From Escallonia rubra (taxonomy: Eukaryota > Streptophyta > Magnoliopsida > Escalloniales > Escalloniaceae), in assembly GCA_033065855.1 (NCBI GenBank), contig JAVXUO010001110.1, positions 372,001-436,000 of the forward strand: a stretch of 64,000 bases of DNA, written 5' to 3'. Positions 32,134 to 45,049 of the stretch are shown here, piece by piece. The first letter of the stretch is position 1. Every line of letters starts with the position of its first letter. The position numbers and the translations under genes were made by a program. Under the pieces are notes generated by a model. That model was not told the DNA's origin. It worked only from the letters and a program-made list of their open reading frames with translations, and did no database searches.

Positions 32134-35100
32134 TGTGACACCCTCAACCCTGGTGACATCACCGGGCTGAGTTATCGATCATAATCACATTCAAAACCCT
32201 GTGCTGAATACAGAGCAACTACATCCTCATACTCATACATCATTAATAGACGCTCCAAAATGTGTCCTTACAAAAAATTTTCTTACAAACATACATCATA
32301 CTGCAACGGAAGACTTTCAGGTCTTTAAACAATATGAATGTTTACAACCTAATATACGACTGTGGTAGTAGGACTCTTAACAACCTATCTCGCAACTCAA
32401 TCTTTATCTCGCCATTCCTAGCTGGTCTTACCTCACACAACTGATCCCCTTGCTTAACTTTTCTAGCTTGTTTCTTTTTCCTTTCTAGAAGGTTCTCCTT
32501 GATCAACCTTATATTCTGCACAATACAACATAAGAAATTAGCGCAAATCGCCCAGTAAAGACAACACGAGGAGTATCGTGTACAAATGATTCAAGAGACT
32601 CAGAGGAATAATAATCATCTCAACGATATAAATGAATCAAGAGTTCCAATAAATTTTCGACTTCAGCATAATTGTCTAACGATAATTTTTCTTTCGTTAG
32701 GCTTTTTTAAGGCCCAACAGAACAGCATTACTGCCACCTCCTCATGGATTGGACTGACTGACTGACTATGCAAGTGAACCCGAAATCCAAGGTCGTAAAG
32801 ATAAACATCATTGAAATACAAATCATTAAAATTATCAACATCAAAAGAAAATCAAATGCAATGCACATGGACATGGACACGACGGACAGAACTCGACCAG
32901 ACACGACAGACTCTGCTCGAGCGACATTTATCCTCTTTAGCTAGTGATCATAATTCATAGGCCATCCTCCTCATATTAATGTCCCATTTTATGGGATGTT
33001 CATCTCAGTCTCGAATAAATAGAAGAGACATTGTCAACAAGAAGGGAACTCATCTAGAGTGCATTCCCTAACCACCTTACAACCAAGCAGCAAGACATCT
33101 TCAACGGGGCGAACTAAAGGAAAATTTATTTCACCTTACGTCCTCAACAACCCAGCTCAACAAAGAATACCGGATCAAAAGATCAACCGATGTTCAGACC
33201 TAACAACAAGAGTTCAACGTAACGTCATCAACATGGCGGACTTGGGAAAAGATTACCGCAAGACCTCAAGAACTTTCTTACATAAGAGGAATGTTGACTA
33301 CCAATAAGTGCCGACATTCCACAAACAACATCATCATCAACGACAGGGCGGACTTGGGAGAAGTTTGACATAAGTCCTCAATGGTGTTCTCAAAGAGAAG
33401 AGATATCGACTATCAATAATTGCCAACATCTCACAACAACCCCTACACAATATCACCCCCAACGTCAGGTATGCTAATTGAGTCGAATCATAGCATACTA
33501 TAACACACATCATCCTCATTAAATTCTATCAACATGGCGGACTAAGGGAATTTATTCTACCCTAAGTCCTCAGCAGCACAATTCAAATATGCGTACACCG
33601 GTCGCAATGACTACCGGTGACCAATCATAACAACAAGAATTCAACAATACGTCATCAACATGTCATGCTAATCGAAACAATGAATTAGCATATCAGAACC
33701 GCATTGTCCTTACCTCATTAGCTTATAGCCGAAGCAACTCGCAAGCTCTGACGCAACGAGCTGCATCACCTAGTCCAATAATACTATGCTCGTTAGACAT
33801 TATTCAACATATACGTACTCCTTATACTACCCCTTCCCATTAACCACTCGTAGTGTTTTATGACAGCTAGTTAACCCGATCCAATAATTGGATCCTTAAC
33901 CTAGCCTTATTGACGCATTAGCGATAACAACCTCCCCTCATTTTAGACGTATTAACACCATTCCTCACCTTCCACCATTTTGGAAGTTTAATAACGCGCG
34001 TTCCCAAAAATTTGGCGTCAACATGGCAAATTACCAAAATACCCCTTGATGGCCACTACACCACCTCAACACCCCAAATCAGCTTCAAAACAACCTTTTC
34101 AGGTGTTTTACAGTCCTTTTCGGACTAAAAAGTCCTTGGGAAATTTTACCGAGAAAATACCAAAATATCCCTATCCGAGTGACAAATTACCAAAATGCTC
34201 CTGAGGGTCCCCAGCACTAGAATAATCTCAAAAGAACTTAAAAATGTTATTTTTAGCCTCCTGAAGTCATTCTTAATCTAAAAAGTATTTTAGAAAATTT
34301 TTGCCCAAAAATCCCGAACCAGTGTTTGGACCGAGCGCTTAAAAGCCCGTTCGGCCAAAAATAGCTAACGACTTCAGAATGACCCGAAATCTTGGAAAAT
34401 GGAAATTCTCAGCATCATAGAGTCGTCATAAATTTTTTGCGCAAAACCGCGCTCGTTTGGTATTTTAAATTTCACTGTAAATTCTACATTCATCGCATTC
34501 GTTAACTCCCTTCCCGACATCGGAAAAATCCGACATTTTTCCACGATGAAGATCTCTTAAAAATAACTAGGGTCTGTTTTTTGAAATTTGGCTAAATTGG
34601 ACCCTAACTATTTTTAAAAAATCGAATTAGAACTCTTCACTTGATTTTTCATCTTTATTGACAAAAACAGTCACTATTCACATCAGCACACACACTAGTT
34701 CACCTTCACGCACACACACTCATCTTCCTCCTCCAACCTGCTGCGTACCTGGGTGCACACTCCTCACACTCACGCATGGATTTCCTTATTAATTCCATCT
34801 TAGATTGTCCAAACACATTACAATGTCCTAAACACACTTTTATACATCTAATTCACTCAACTAAACACACAATCATACCCACTACCAAACCCGAAGAGCA
34901 CATATATATACACCATGTATATATTCAGCCGAAATTAACCCATTATTCAATCCAATACCTAAACTTTCCTTTTTTGCAATTCGGGTTCAAGATCGAGGGA
35001 TTACCCTGATTGGTTTAGGTTTTCCCTTTCTTCTTCTCCTTCTTCCTTTCTTTTTCTCCTCTTTTTCCTTCTCTTTTTTTCTTCCCGCTGCTTCTTCGCT

Positions 35101-35645
35101 GTTACTGTTCATCGGTTGTTCTTCGGTTTCCATTATTTCCATTTTCTGCCCCAAACTTTCCTTTTTATATTATAATCTCATCAATCTTATCCCCCTTTTA
35201 TTTTATTACATAATGAACTTAGTCAGCTTAGTTTAACTAGGAGGTGGCCACCATTCGGCTGACTCCTCCCCAATTTGTGACACCTTTTTGCAACTTTAGC
35301 CCATCAAGTTTTCAAAATTGCATCTTGGCCCCTCGACTTTAGAAAATTATAATTTTGACCCCAAAATCACCCTAACCCCTCCTTTAGCCCCATAACACCT
35401 CATTTTTTATCGAAATGATGCTACTTAATAAAAATATGCATCCCGTTCACGAATTTTTTCAAGATTACATTTTTGCCCCCTTAATTTTCCAAAATTACAT
35501 TTTAACCCCCAAGGCCACCCTAACCCCCTATTTAGCTCCCTAACACTTAATCACCACCAACATGTTGCTACCTAATAAAAATAGCACCCATTAATTAATG
35601 AAACTCACGGTTAGATTAATTTTCGGTATTTTTTGGGGTATCACA
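32134..35645 (-). mobile_element. Solo LTR, Ty3/gypsy-type, minus orientation (3512 bp)
   Basis: On the minus strand it starts TGTGATACCCC and ends GGGTGTCACA. Flanks are AGACA (32129-32133) and AGACC (35646-35650), a 5 bp TSD with one mismatch. It shares with 38450-43311 the 'ccccaaa(a/g)t' non-coding runs and the 'aaattaccaaaataccc' repeats (33990-34200). No internal domains. Probably the same broad chromovirus-like group. Confidence 0.78.
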
Positions 35646-36240
35646 AGACCTTTGAGTTTAAGTTACAGAGATTGATCTTCCAACAAATGATTTTGTTTCA
35701 GCGTTCAGATCCCTCTTGAAGCTTGATCAGATAAAGACGAATAAAGTTTTGATTAAAAGGCTTTAGATTTTAATCTTCAACCAGATAATTTTATTTCAAC
35801 TTTTATGCGGGTCTTGAAGCTTGATCGGATGAAGATAACTTAAATTGACCTTGGAACTGCCTCTTTTGTATCCAATATGACAGCTTGACCTTTTAGATTT
35901 AGAAAAGCTTCAAATGGATGTTGAGTCTTTCAGTGATCTTTCATGTTTTGGATGCCGCCTGCACAGAGGCCTTATCCAACATGTTTTCCGGCTGATGACA
36001 AGAAGTTGAAAAGACTACAAACCCAAAGATGAGGGAAGTATTGTTTGACTCTTCTACCTCCTCGTCATCTAAACAGTTTTCCCTTTTTAAAGAAGTTCAT
36101 AATCACCTATGTGTGTGTAAAACACTCTTTCTATTTGATGGCTGATGAAACGGTTGTACTTGCAGTTTCTCAGCTTGTTACCTTGCCTCGCCTCATCTGC
36201 ACATTTGAACTAGGGGAGGTCAATAAGCTTGTTTCCGAGT
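35646..36240. repeat. Continuation of the decayed retroelement after the solo LTR
   Basis: 'cttgaagcttgatc(a/g)gat(a/g)aag' recurs near 35718 and 35811, matching units left of the insertion. The block ends in pyrimidine-rich text. No gene. Confidence 0.4.
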
Positions 36241-36779
36241 AAGAAGTCTAGCATCCCCGGGAATTCCAAATCTGAGGAAGGATTATCTTTTTGTTCCAAC
36301 TATTTTAACTTGGGCCATTGTCTTTCTCTCTCTTGAGGTTTACCCTTCTTATTATTTTCTTTCTTCTTTTTTTGTTTATTGGGAATCTTTAATGGAGTTA
36401 CAGTGATAACCATCAAATCTTCTACAATTGCTTTCGAATCCCACTCCATTCTTTCATTTCTTTATAAGGGTCACTTCCTGGTTGGTTATTTCCACCATGA
36501 GTCTCTGTGGTGATTTCTATGTTATAGCGTCGTGTTGCCAGCTCCTAAAAAGTACAAGGTTTGTTACCTTGAGCAACATAGAAAATAAAAAAAATACATG
36601 CCACGCATGAACATTTCCATAGCAGAGGCTTCCAATAGTCTTGAATTTCTTTGCAATCCAAGCTTGCGGCTCGCCTCCTGTTGGTCTAGTCCATCACAGG
36701 CTTCTCTTCTCGTTACTTAGTGTTAGTAAGCTCTAACATGCTCACGGAGCGGCGAATACTATAAAATCGATTTAAAAAC

Positions 36780-37500
36780 TCATGCTCCATTTCTTCCTAA
36801 TAATATATAAACTTTAACTCTAAGTAGTCTACCAATAGAATGCATTCCCTTTAAGAGATCGAACAAATTGTTTAACAAAGAGGTCTGCTTCGGCTCTGGC
36901 ATAATTGCAAGCCTCGATGAAATAGGCGACGTGCTGCCTTGGTTGCCCTTTCTGTCAAACTGCTGAAACTTACATGGTTGGTACCCGGTTGACATTCTTA
37001 TGTTGTCAATTTGGGCTTTTAAGTACATTAGATTGTTGCGAGAGGATCCTCCATTTTGAGCCTTGATTTTCTGTAGCATACCTTGTGGTTGCTGGACTGG
37101 CAAAGACGCGATGGAGGTGGGCTTGCTCTCTTTGTTTTCATATCCACCGGAAGTGGACGCTTTTTGATACCCTGATATAATTCTTCTTGACGCCCATTGG
37201 ACTCTTCACTAGGTTGTAACTTCAACCTATTCATCAGAGTCACAAATCTGAAAATCCTTTTCCTTTACGGTCTGAGTTAGCTTTTCAAGGGCACAAGATA
37301 TAGGAGCTAGTTGCCCCTCCATTAACATGGATCCAGTCATAAAAAATTTGCACGGTATCAATTTGGGCTCCTTGGGGAGTATATCTATTGTAAGCCAGTG
37401 CTAGAATCGGCATTTGAGGCATACTTGGATGACTGTGGAGACAATTCATGATGGCACTTTCTTCTAACACAAAATGTGGAATTTCGACACCCAAACCCTG
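36780..37500 (-). mobile_element. Ty3/gypsy gag fossil
   Basis: On the minus strand, words such as MSTGYQPCKFQQFDRKGNQG followed by a LFDLLKGM-like stretch match the conserved plant gypsy Gag core (usually GYQPPKFQQFDGKGNP ... FVRSLKG). It is broken, with several breaks. No LTR boundary was assigned. Confidence 0.65.
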
Positions 37501-38214
37501 CCTTTCTCAAAAACCAAAACAACGACTTCCTTGAATTGAACAAGTAGCTTAGTCGGTGGCTTGGAAACTGGTGCCATCATCCGATTGGGGATAGTAATTT
37601 CATCCTTCGATTCATGGGGCCGGTCGGAGTGCTGCTCAAACTGCTTCCTGTGGCGGCACTTTTCACGGTTATTGCATTAGCTTGAGCTTGTTGTATTTTC
37701 ATTGGTGCCATTGACATGTTGAAGGTTCTTTTAAAATCTTCTACAAGGAAATAAATGGAACAGAATCACCGCAAGAGGATACGTTTTTAATGACGGAAAT
37801 TTTCCTCACAAAAAGTTTTAGTGACAGAAAATTTCGTCACACGTTTCCATAGCGTAAAGTGTCGTCATTAAAAAGTTAGTGATGGAATTCAGTGACCCTG
37901 TCACGCCATCGACGACAGAATGGAAACCTTTAGTGATGAAATTTTTGTCACTAAAGGTATTTTTTATTTCAAAAAATAAAAAATTTATATAACATAATTG
38001 GTGACGGATAATTCCGTCACATAAAAGGTAAGTATTCCGTCAGTAATCCCTTTTTGCAATGGATTTGGCCGTCGCTATTAGTTTGCAAATTTTTTGATTC
38101 AATGCACATAATGACAAATCATAATCGTCGCTAAAATTTAAAAAACAAAAGAAGAATAATTTTGCATGCTCTTTTCAAATTCCCTTTTTTTTCAAATCTG
38201 TCTACAACAAATCC

Positions 38215-38345
38215 ATCAATACATCAAGCTACACAAAATTCATTACTACATCAAGCTCCACAAAATCTATTAACACATCAAACTCCACAAAATTCATTAA
38301 CACATCAAACTCCACAAATCTATAAACACATCAAATACCAAGTCA
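38215..38345. repeat. Tandem repeat, about 27 bp unit
   Basis: About four to five units of 'acacatcaaactccacaaa' type inside the left half of the CACTA element; the Gln/Thr/His-rich frame across it is a by-product. Confidence 0.75.
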
Positions 38346-39675
38346 AACACAATTCCTAAACTATCATATTATTGTAACGACAATCTTTGAACATTAAAGT
38401 AAGCCGATGTTTGAAAATATCAAAGAGAGGGGATTAGTTGGTCACTCAATGTAACAGCCCCAGAAATCTGGAGCTCCGCCGCCTCGAACTCCTGGGTCGT
38501 TAACCTATCGGATCACATCAAACTTGTCAAATCTATTCACTAACACCTACTTCAAAACATTTAATCCGATACCATCTCAAATTCTTCAAATGCAAGCTTA
38601 CAAGACTGCTTAAACTTAAACTGTTAAAGCCTAAGTTCTTTACAAACTCGAGTCCTTATGAAACACAGTGACAGTACTGACCCACGCAGGGGTCTCACTA
38701 CACTGTAGTGGCGGGCTTACCGGAACCTCACACAGACTCTAACCCATCCCCAAACCTGCTACAACTTATCATCACCTGCAGAAGGGAGCCAAACGAAGGG
38801 TGAGCTTTTGAGAGCTCAGTAAGGTCGTACAAGGACTACAAAAAGATTACATCACGATTCTCAAGAATCCAACCGACGATGATTATCAAAACACTTCGAA
38901 CGATCAAAACTCAATGAATTCCAAAACGATCAAAATTCATCATAAATAAAATACCAAAATAGACAAATACAATCACGACGGATTCCAAATCGATCAATAA
39001 AAGATCATTTCCAAAGTCATCATTTCCAGAGTATAACAAAGCTTTCTCGAGGTATTTCAAACCAATTGAGATAATCCTTTTTCAGTCATTTCCATAACAG
39101 TCATGGTACATATGGTACAGATAAAATCAAAGATCAACGTTGATCCTGGGCGGTTACAATGCCACTTAGGCAAAGTCGGTAGTGTACACATGCATGATGT
39201 ACTAGTATATAATTACTAGCCCTCTTCATCGATCAATGAACTAGCCTGCTTCCCCGTAGGAAGCAATAACAATCTAACCTTACACCACCTCCCCACAGTA
39301 CAGTTACTCAGGTCAACCTAGAAAAATCAACAATATCAATAAGCGTTAACATAAGCTCAAATCACCGAAATCAATTTGGGTTCCAATAACAATAAACATA
39401 CTAATATGAGTCGTCATTGAGAATTCCAGAAGAAAAATCACAATTAAAATAGCCAAAATGATTTCCAATCATTATCGAGTTTAGACACAACAATTCGGAA
39501 GAACGGATACAAATAATTATCAAATTTGCTCAGCATGCAATAACAGGCGAGCATCACAAGATTTCCAAACGATCGATTCGAGTTCAATATTGGGGGTTTT
39601 TTGGGCAATAACAAACTGATATCAATACATACTTCAGAGTTCGACATTAGTCATAAGTAAATCAAGGAGTACTTA

Positions 39676-40174
39676 TGTAACGACCCGGTCCACGGCCCCA
39701 CCACAGGGCATTGCCTCCCTCAAAAGGGCTAGCCAAGTAGGTACTTATGAGTTCATAGGCAGGGTCTTATAAGGCCAATCGCAAACTCTCCCACAACCGA
39801 TGTGGGATATTACAATCTCCCCACCTTATTCCTTAGCGTCCTCGCTAAGGCTCGATCACACATAGCCCAGAATCTTCATCTATAGCCAATGTGGGATATA
39901 CCCAGCTCACCCTTTGTTGCCCCAACCATTCTCTTGATGTGGGATATATCGGGGCTTGCCTTCGTTTCCCCCAACCATTGGCAACCCGACTGGACAGCCT
40001 AGCCCGAGCTTTCAAGAGTCGGCTCTGATACCATCTGTAACGACCCGGTCCACGGCCCCACCATAGGGCATTGCCTCCCTCAAAAGGGCTAGCCAAGTAG
40101 GTACTTATGGGTTCATAGGCAGGGTCTTATAAGGCCAATCGCAAACTCTCCCACAACCGATGTGGGATATTACA
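39676..40174 (-). mobile_element. TRIM (terminal-repeat retrotransposon in miniature), 499 bp
   Basis: Two 139 bp LTRs (39676-39814 and 40036-40174) begin TGTAACGACCCGG and end GATATTACA on the plus strand. They differ at only two positions by eye. The TSD ACTTA is exact (39671-39675 and 40175-40179). On the minus strand a primer site GGTATCAGAGCC, complementary to the initiator methionine tRNA, lies just after the 5' LTR (about 40022-40034), and AAGGTGGGGAGAT forms the purine tract. The internal region has no coding domain and carries two 48 bp units starting ATGTGGGATATA (39889, 39937). It looks whole and young. Confidence 0.93.
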
Positions 40175-40394
40175 ACTTATGAGTACGAGTTATCAAAATA
40201 AGGGTTCGGACAAAAGTCCTTACCCAAGGTTCAAATATAATCATTTACCTGGATCCGCAAATAAATTATCCTAACCGGAAAGTCTTTAGCTTTAACCTAA
40301 ACGGAATAATTAAATCGTTAGAATACAACCTACAATACAATAATATAACTTAATACGGACTCACACATGCTCCCAAAATGTACCTCCCTCACCG

Positions 40395-40735
40395 TGTATG
40401 TAAAATTACCAAAATACCCATAGGTGTAAAATTACCACAATGCCCTCTCGGACTTAAATCACCCAAACAGCCTTCCCGTAAGTAGAATCACCCAAATAAC
40501 CTTACTGTATATCAATTTACACAAAATACCTTTTACGTGTAAAATTACCAAAATACCCTTCGGGGTGGTAAATTACCAAAATACCCCCCATCATACCTAA
40601 ATCACCAAAATGACCTTTCCGTGAGCAAAATCACTATAATATCCTTGTCGTATGAAATTTATTAAAAAAATACCCTTTATGGGTAAATTTACTAAAATAC
40701 CCCCTCGGGGCGATAAATTACCAAAATACCATTGG
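40395..40735. repeat. Minisatellite in the solo LTR (AAATTACCAAAATACCC type)
   Basis: About ten degenerate units of roughly 30-35 bp. Shorter counterparts occur in the solo LTR at 33990-34200, so the repeat number varies between copies of the family. Confidence 0.75.
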
Positions 40736-41572
40736 GGGCTTTCGGCACCGAAAAAATCCCAAAATATCTTAAAATTCTATTTTAAGCATTCTGATGTCAT
40801 TTCTGGACTAAAAAGTATATTAAAAAAATTTCGTCCGAAAATCCTGAACTAGTGTTTAGATCGAGAGCTAAAAGGTCAGTTTCGCAAAAAATACCTATCA
40901 GCCTCAGAATGGCACAAAATTTTATAATATGAATCATATCAGTAAAATAAGGTTTTCATAAAATTTTCAGATTAAAATAACTTTATTTATTATGTCAAAT
41001 AAATCCAGAATTTCTCATAATTGATGCCCTAATTTAGCGGCCTTCACGGACACCGAAAATTTCTGAAAAATTCTAGAATGTAGGTCACATAAAAATATTT
41101 GGGGTTACAATTTTAGACTTTGCCTAATTTTGGCCCTAACTATTTATAAAAATTCATAAAAAAAACTGCCTAAAGTATTTCTGCTTTTAGCGACGATTAC
41201 ACTTACTATTTAGATTAAATCACACAGTAAAACACCTTTTTTCACACCCTCCTCGTCTCTTTCCTTCAGCCGTGACACACACACACTTCTCATATTCACA
41301 CAGTTACACATTTACACGCCTAACACCCACTTAAATACCTTCCAACCATTCCTAATACACATGATCAAACATACACACACCTCGAATGCACACTCTCAAG
41401 AATACCTACTGTGACACACATCTTCACACTATACACTCCATTCTCATCCCTCGACCATACACACAACCAAGCCTAAAATTATTTCCCTAACCCGTTAGCA
41501 TCCTATTCCATTATATGGTCCATAATTACACTTTAAATCTTCTATAATTTCACATACACCCACTGCCGCAAC

Positions 41573-42547
41573 CAGTGGCGGAACCAAGATTTTATCTCAG
41601 GGGTGCTAAAAATATATTGAAGTCGGTAAATTTTTTTATAAGTAAAATAATATATTTCCTATCCTTATATACTTAAATTTCCTATATATGCAGTTTCTAA
41701 ATTTCATAAACCCTAATTATGCCTGGAGATCGAGTGTAGACAAAACAACCATCGCAAAACAATTTCACTCTTATTTCCCCTTCTCTAGTCCCCACAGACT
41801 GATTTTTCTCTACTTCATCTTCCCTGTTGAGTCCAAAAGCCACCAAAACAAATTTAAAAGGCTTTCATCAAACACAATAGACTAAATCAATCTAGTCCCA
41901 ATCATGGACATTATTACAAAAGCAATTGGAAAAGCAATGACGAAAAAAAATTAGGAAAGCATCTCAATCAACAATCTAAAATGATTTTTGTGCTCAATTA
42001 TAAATCTGAAATGCTCAATCAAATGCTCAATCAACAATATAAAATGCTCAATTAGGAAAGCAAATGACAAATTGACAATCTGAAAATGCGTAACTAAATC
42101 TAAAAATAATGAATCTTTCACCGGTCGTCTCCTCGTCGTCGCCGGCGGAGGGTTGTTGGACGGTGGAGTCCTCGCCTTGCCGTCGATACTCGCCGGTCAG
42201 TACGAGGGTCACTGCTTCATCTAATCGGTTGATGGTTCCAGATCTAAAGAGTGAAGACAACCTCCTCGCTAGTCGATGCCTTCACTTGTTCCAGATCTGA
42301 GCGGGTCTCCACACGCTGCCGGCCGTCGCCCGTCGCGGCGTCGCCAGTGAATCCGTCTGCGGCTTGCCGGCAGCCGATCTGGCCATCTGGGACTTGGAGA
42401 GTGGGAGTGGGTGAGAAACTTGGGCGGCGTAGAGAGAAAGAGAGAGTGTCGCAGGTAGAAAGAGAGTGAGGTGAAATGGGGAATTTTTTTCCAAAAGTTG
42501 AGGGGGTACATCAGCCCCCCCCTCGTTCCAACGTAGCTCCGCCACTG
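41573..42547. mobile_element. hAT-type non-autonomous transposon (975 bp)
   Basis: The termini CAGTGGCGGAACC and (inverted) CAGTGGCGGAGC are flanked by an exact 8 bp TSD GCCGCAAC (41565-41572 and 42548-42555). The 'aggggtgc(t)aaaaata' left and 'ggggg(g)ctgatg' right subterminal regions also match the MITE at 47849-48223. The interior has a GC-rich CCGGTCGTCTCC/CGCCGG block (42118-42400) but no transposase. Confidence 0.9.
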
Positions 42548-44052
42548 GCCGCAACATACATCCAACTCACCTGAACACACTTCACTCCCACTCACTCTAC
42601 AGTTACGAAACATACACATAAATGCCATAAACAGACACTAGAATATTCACGCTAGAGTTTTTGGGTGGTTCACTTGTTGAAAACGGTTGGAATTTTCCCC
42701 TTTTCCTCATTGTTTTCTCTATGTTACCGTTGTTCTTGTTCCTGTGTTCTGTTCTTCATTTTTTCTCAATTTTTTCTCTCGGGTACTGTTTATTCATGCT
42801 TGAATTCCTTTTTTTTCTTCTTTTGTTTCTAATTAACTTAATCCATTATTCTACAATTAAATGGGGTTAGTCATCAGATCAACAAGAAGGAGGTGGCCTC
42901 TCCTTACACCCTATTTTCTGAAAAATTGACACATAAGGCTTAATTTTCAAAATTTGCAAAATAGCCCCTCAAGTGTCTAAAATTTATAAAATGACCCCGA
43001 AAGTTTCAAAAATTACGTTTTTGCCCCCAAGATTCTTCTAATATTATTAATTTAATTAATTGTCACAAAAGCATACACGGTCATTCATTTCATTATTTTT
43101 TACCACCAAAAGCATTAACTACATTTATGCCCCCAAAGTTTTCCAAAATTATAGAAATGCCCCCAAAAATTTCAAAATTACACTTTTGTCCCAAAATTAT
43201 TTTAAGCTTCATTCTCTACTACTATCCGAGCATTGCTCAAAATTATCGCCCGTTTATTTTTCAGAGCACTGATGGTTATTTTAACCGGCTCCTAAAGTTC
43301 GGGATATTACACTCAATTTCCATCCTCATCAAGCTCATACTCCTAGTTGGCATCCACACCATCATTGACATCATAATCCCCTGTATTTCTGGATGGTTGC
43401 ACAATCACATAAATCAACAGAAGGTGTATTGTATAGATCAAGATATATTAAGATGTTTCATGATATGTATTAAAATATCAAATTTATGCACCAAAGGAGA
43501 AGCCATCAATTACATAATGCAATTAGGAAAAATAAAGCTAATACATTTTATACATATGATGTACAATCATCTATACTCACCTCGATCGACTAAGAGTTGA
43601 AAAAAAACAGAAATTAGGGGCGACAGCAGTGGGGACAGCAGCCACGACAGGGAGTAGCGGCGCGGAGCTTCACGAACCCAGGTGGAGGCGACACTAGGCA
43701 TTGGGCAGTTGGATGTCGGGGGAGGGGGTTGCGGTGAGAGATCGAGAGAGAAGAAAGAGTCGACAGTTGGATATCAGCGTAGGGGGGGGGGGGGTGAGAG
43801 AATAAAAGAAAAAAAATGATGAATATTAAATTACGGTTATGTGTTTTTATAACTCTAAAACTCAAAAAAAAAAAATTAAAACATAATTAGAAAATTTGAC
43901 TTGAAAATTCCATCACTAAAACTTCTAGCGGGGGACAATTTGGTCACTAAATCCAACTTAATTTTTACAGCTTAACATTGGCTTGTTGGGTGATGGAATT
44001 TATCTGACGGAGCCAAATTTCATCACTAAAAACCTATTTTCTTGTAGTGAAT

Positions 44053-44184
44053 GGTGAAAGATATATCCTTAGATGAATATGTGGATATGGACTTTCTTGA
44101 GTGGTCAAAAAAACCTAAACAAAAAAAAAAGTATACAGCTATGATGCATCATGATATGTATAGGAATGGGGGGTCACGCTGCGC
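44053..44184 (+). other. Short open frame next to the CACTA right end
   Basis: A 71-codon frame (44051-44266) reads [20 protein letters not shown] then lysine-rich text. It overlaps the start of the dispersed repeat. No similarity recognised; probably not a gene. Confidence 0.2.
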
Positions 44185-45045
44185 GTGCAAGAAATTTGTA
44201 TGCACAAATTTCATGTATAAGCTGCGAGATGAGAAACAATTGCACAATTTTTATTTATTAGCTTAATATGAAGGTTCACACTACTTTGTGACTTTTAGAA
44301 TAAGTAGAATAGGAAAATCATTTGACTCAATCTCCAAATCGCGATACAAGAACTGGATAGGTTAATCTTGAAAGGTTGACTCTTCAAATCTCTGCAGTCG
44401 AAAAACCATCGAAAGTGGTGTTTGATCGAGTGCTTCGAGGCTTTATCCAGAATAAGTGTGACGTACCTCAACTGTAAAATCACTGAAGTTGAAGGCAAAT
44501 TTCTCTTGGATTTAAGGTCCAAAAAGAACTTAACCTTCGTGTCTTGAAATTAAAGTGCTCGATTGAAGAACTATACTAGCATAATGCGTAATGTTATTCA
44601 AATAAAGCACAAATTTCAAGAATTCTTGAGACGAAATGTTATTGGCACATAACATCAGCATAGCTTTGACTTAGTCCAGGGAAACCTTGTGTGTCCTTCC
44701 CCGTCTTTATTTATAGGCTAGGCGGAAGGTTCAATATAGAAAAATCCATGAATTGAGCCTTGATTTTGATTTCGTTGCCCTTCAATCTTGAAATGACTCC
44801 TGGTCCAAAATTAACTTGATTCATACATAAGAATATAATGGAACAGTAAATGGACCGAACCTATTTTGTTAGACCGTACAATTGGTCGTATTGTATGATT
44901 AAATCGGACCATTTTTTCAAAGTCCATTTTCAAGGTCTACTTCCACGTCCTCACTTGAATTCACTCTTCTTGCAACGCGGAGAATTTGACTATTTAACAA
45001 AAAAAACTATTATTGACTAGTACAACTAATTTCAGTGTCTATAGT
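44185..45045 (-). repeat. Dispersed repeat, copy 2 (LTR-like)
   Basis: Collinear with 23440-24385, with a CTATAAATAAAG box on the minus strand near 44710. The homology runs past the best candidate TG...CA boundaries (44269-44999), so exact ends are uncertain. Confidence 0.55.
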
Positions 45046-45049
45046 GTCA

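Larger units (their letters stand above)
38450..43311 (-). mobile_element. Solo LTR, Ty3/gypsy-type, minus orientation, with two nested elements (4862 bp)
   Basis: On the minus strand it starts TGTAATATCCCGAAC and ends GGGGCTGTTACA. The TSD CTCAA is exact (38445-38449 and 43312-43316). Removing the nested TRIM and hAT with their TSDs leaves about 3.4 kb, close to the two other solo LTRs. It shares the 'actgagct..aagctca' and GCGGAGCTCC blocks with 15847-19210. It carries a minisatellite at 40395-40735. No internal domain; open frames inside look fortuitous. Confidence 0.87.
37738..44049. mobile_element. CACTA (En/Spm) element carrying a nested solo LTR
   Basis: The right end is ...TTTTCTTGTAGTG (to 44049). 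The left end is a worn TIR, CTTCTACAAGGAAA. AAT flanks both sides (37735-37737 and 44050-44052). Subterminal 'tttagtgacagaaaatttcgtcac' and 'tttcatcactaaaa'-type motifs fill 37790-38130 and 43900-44040. Excluding the nested LTR the element is about 1.45 kb. A 27 bp tandem repeat ('ctccacaaaattcattaac') lies at about 38215-38345. No transposase. Confidence 0.78.

Noticed and set aside
38162-38359. Gln/His/Thr-rich protein
   Set aside because: It is the translation of a 27 bp tandem repeat within a transposon.
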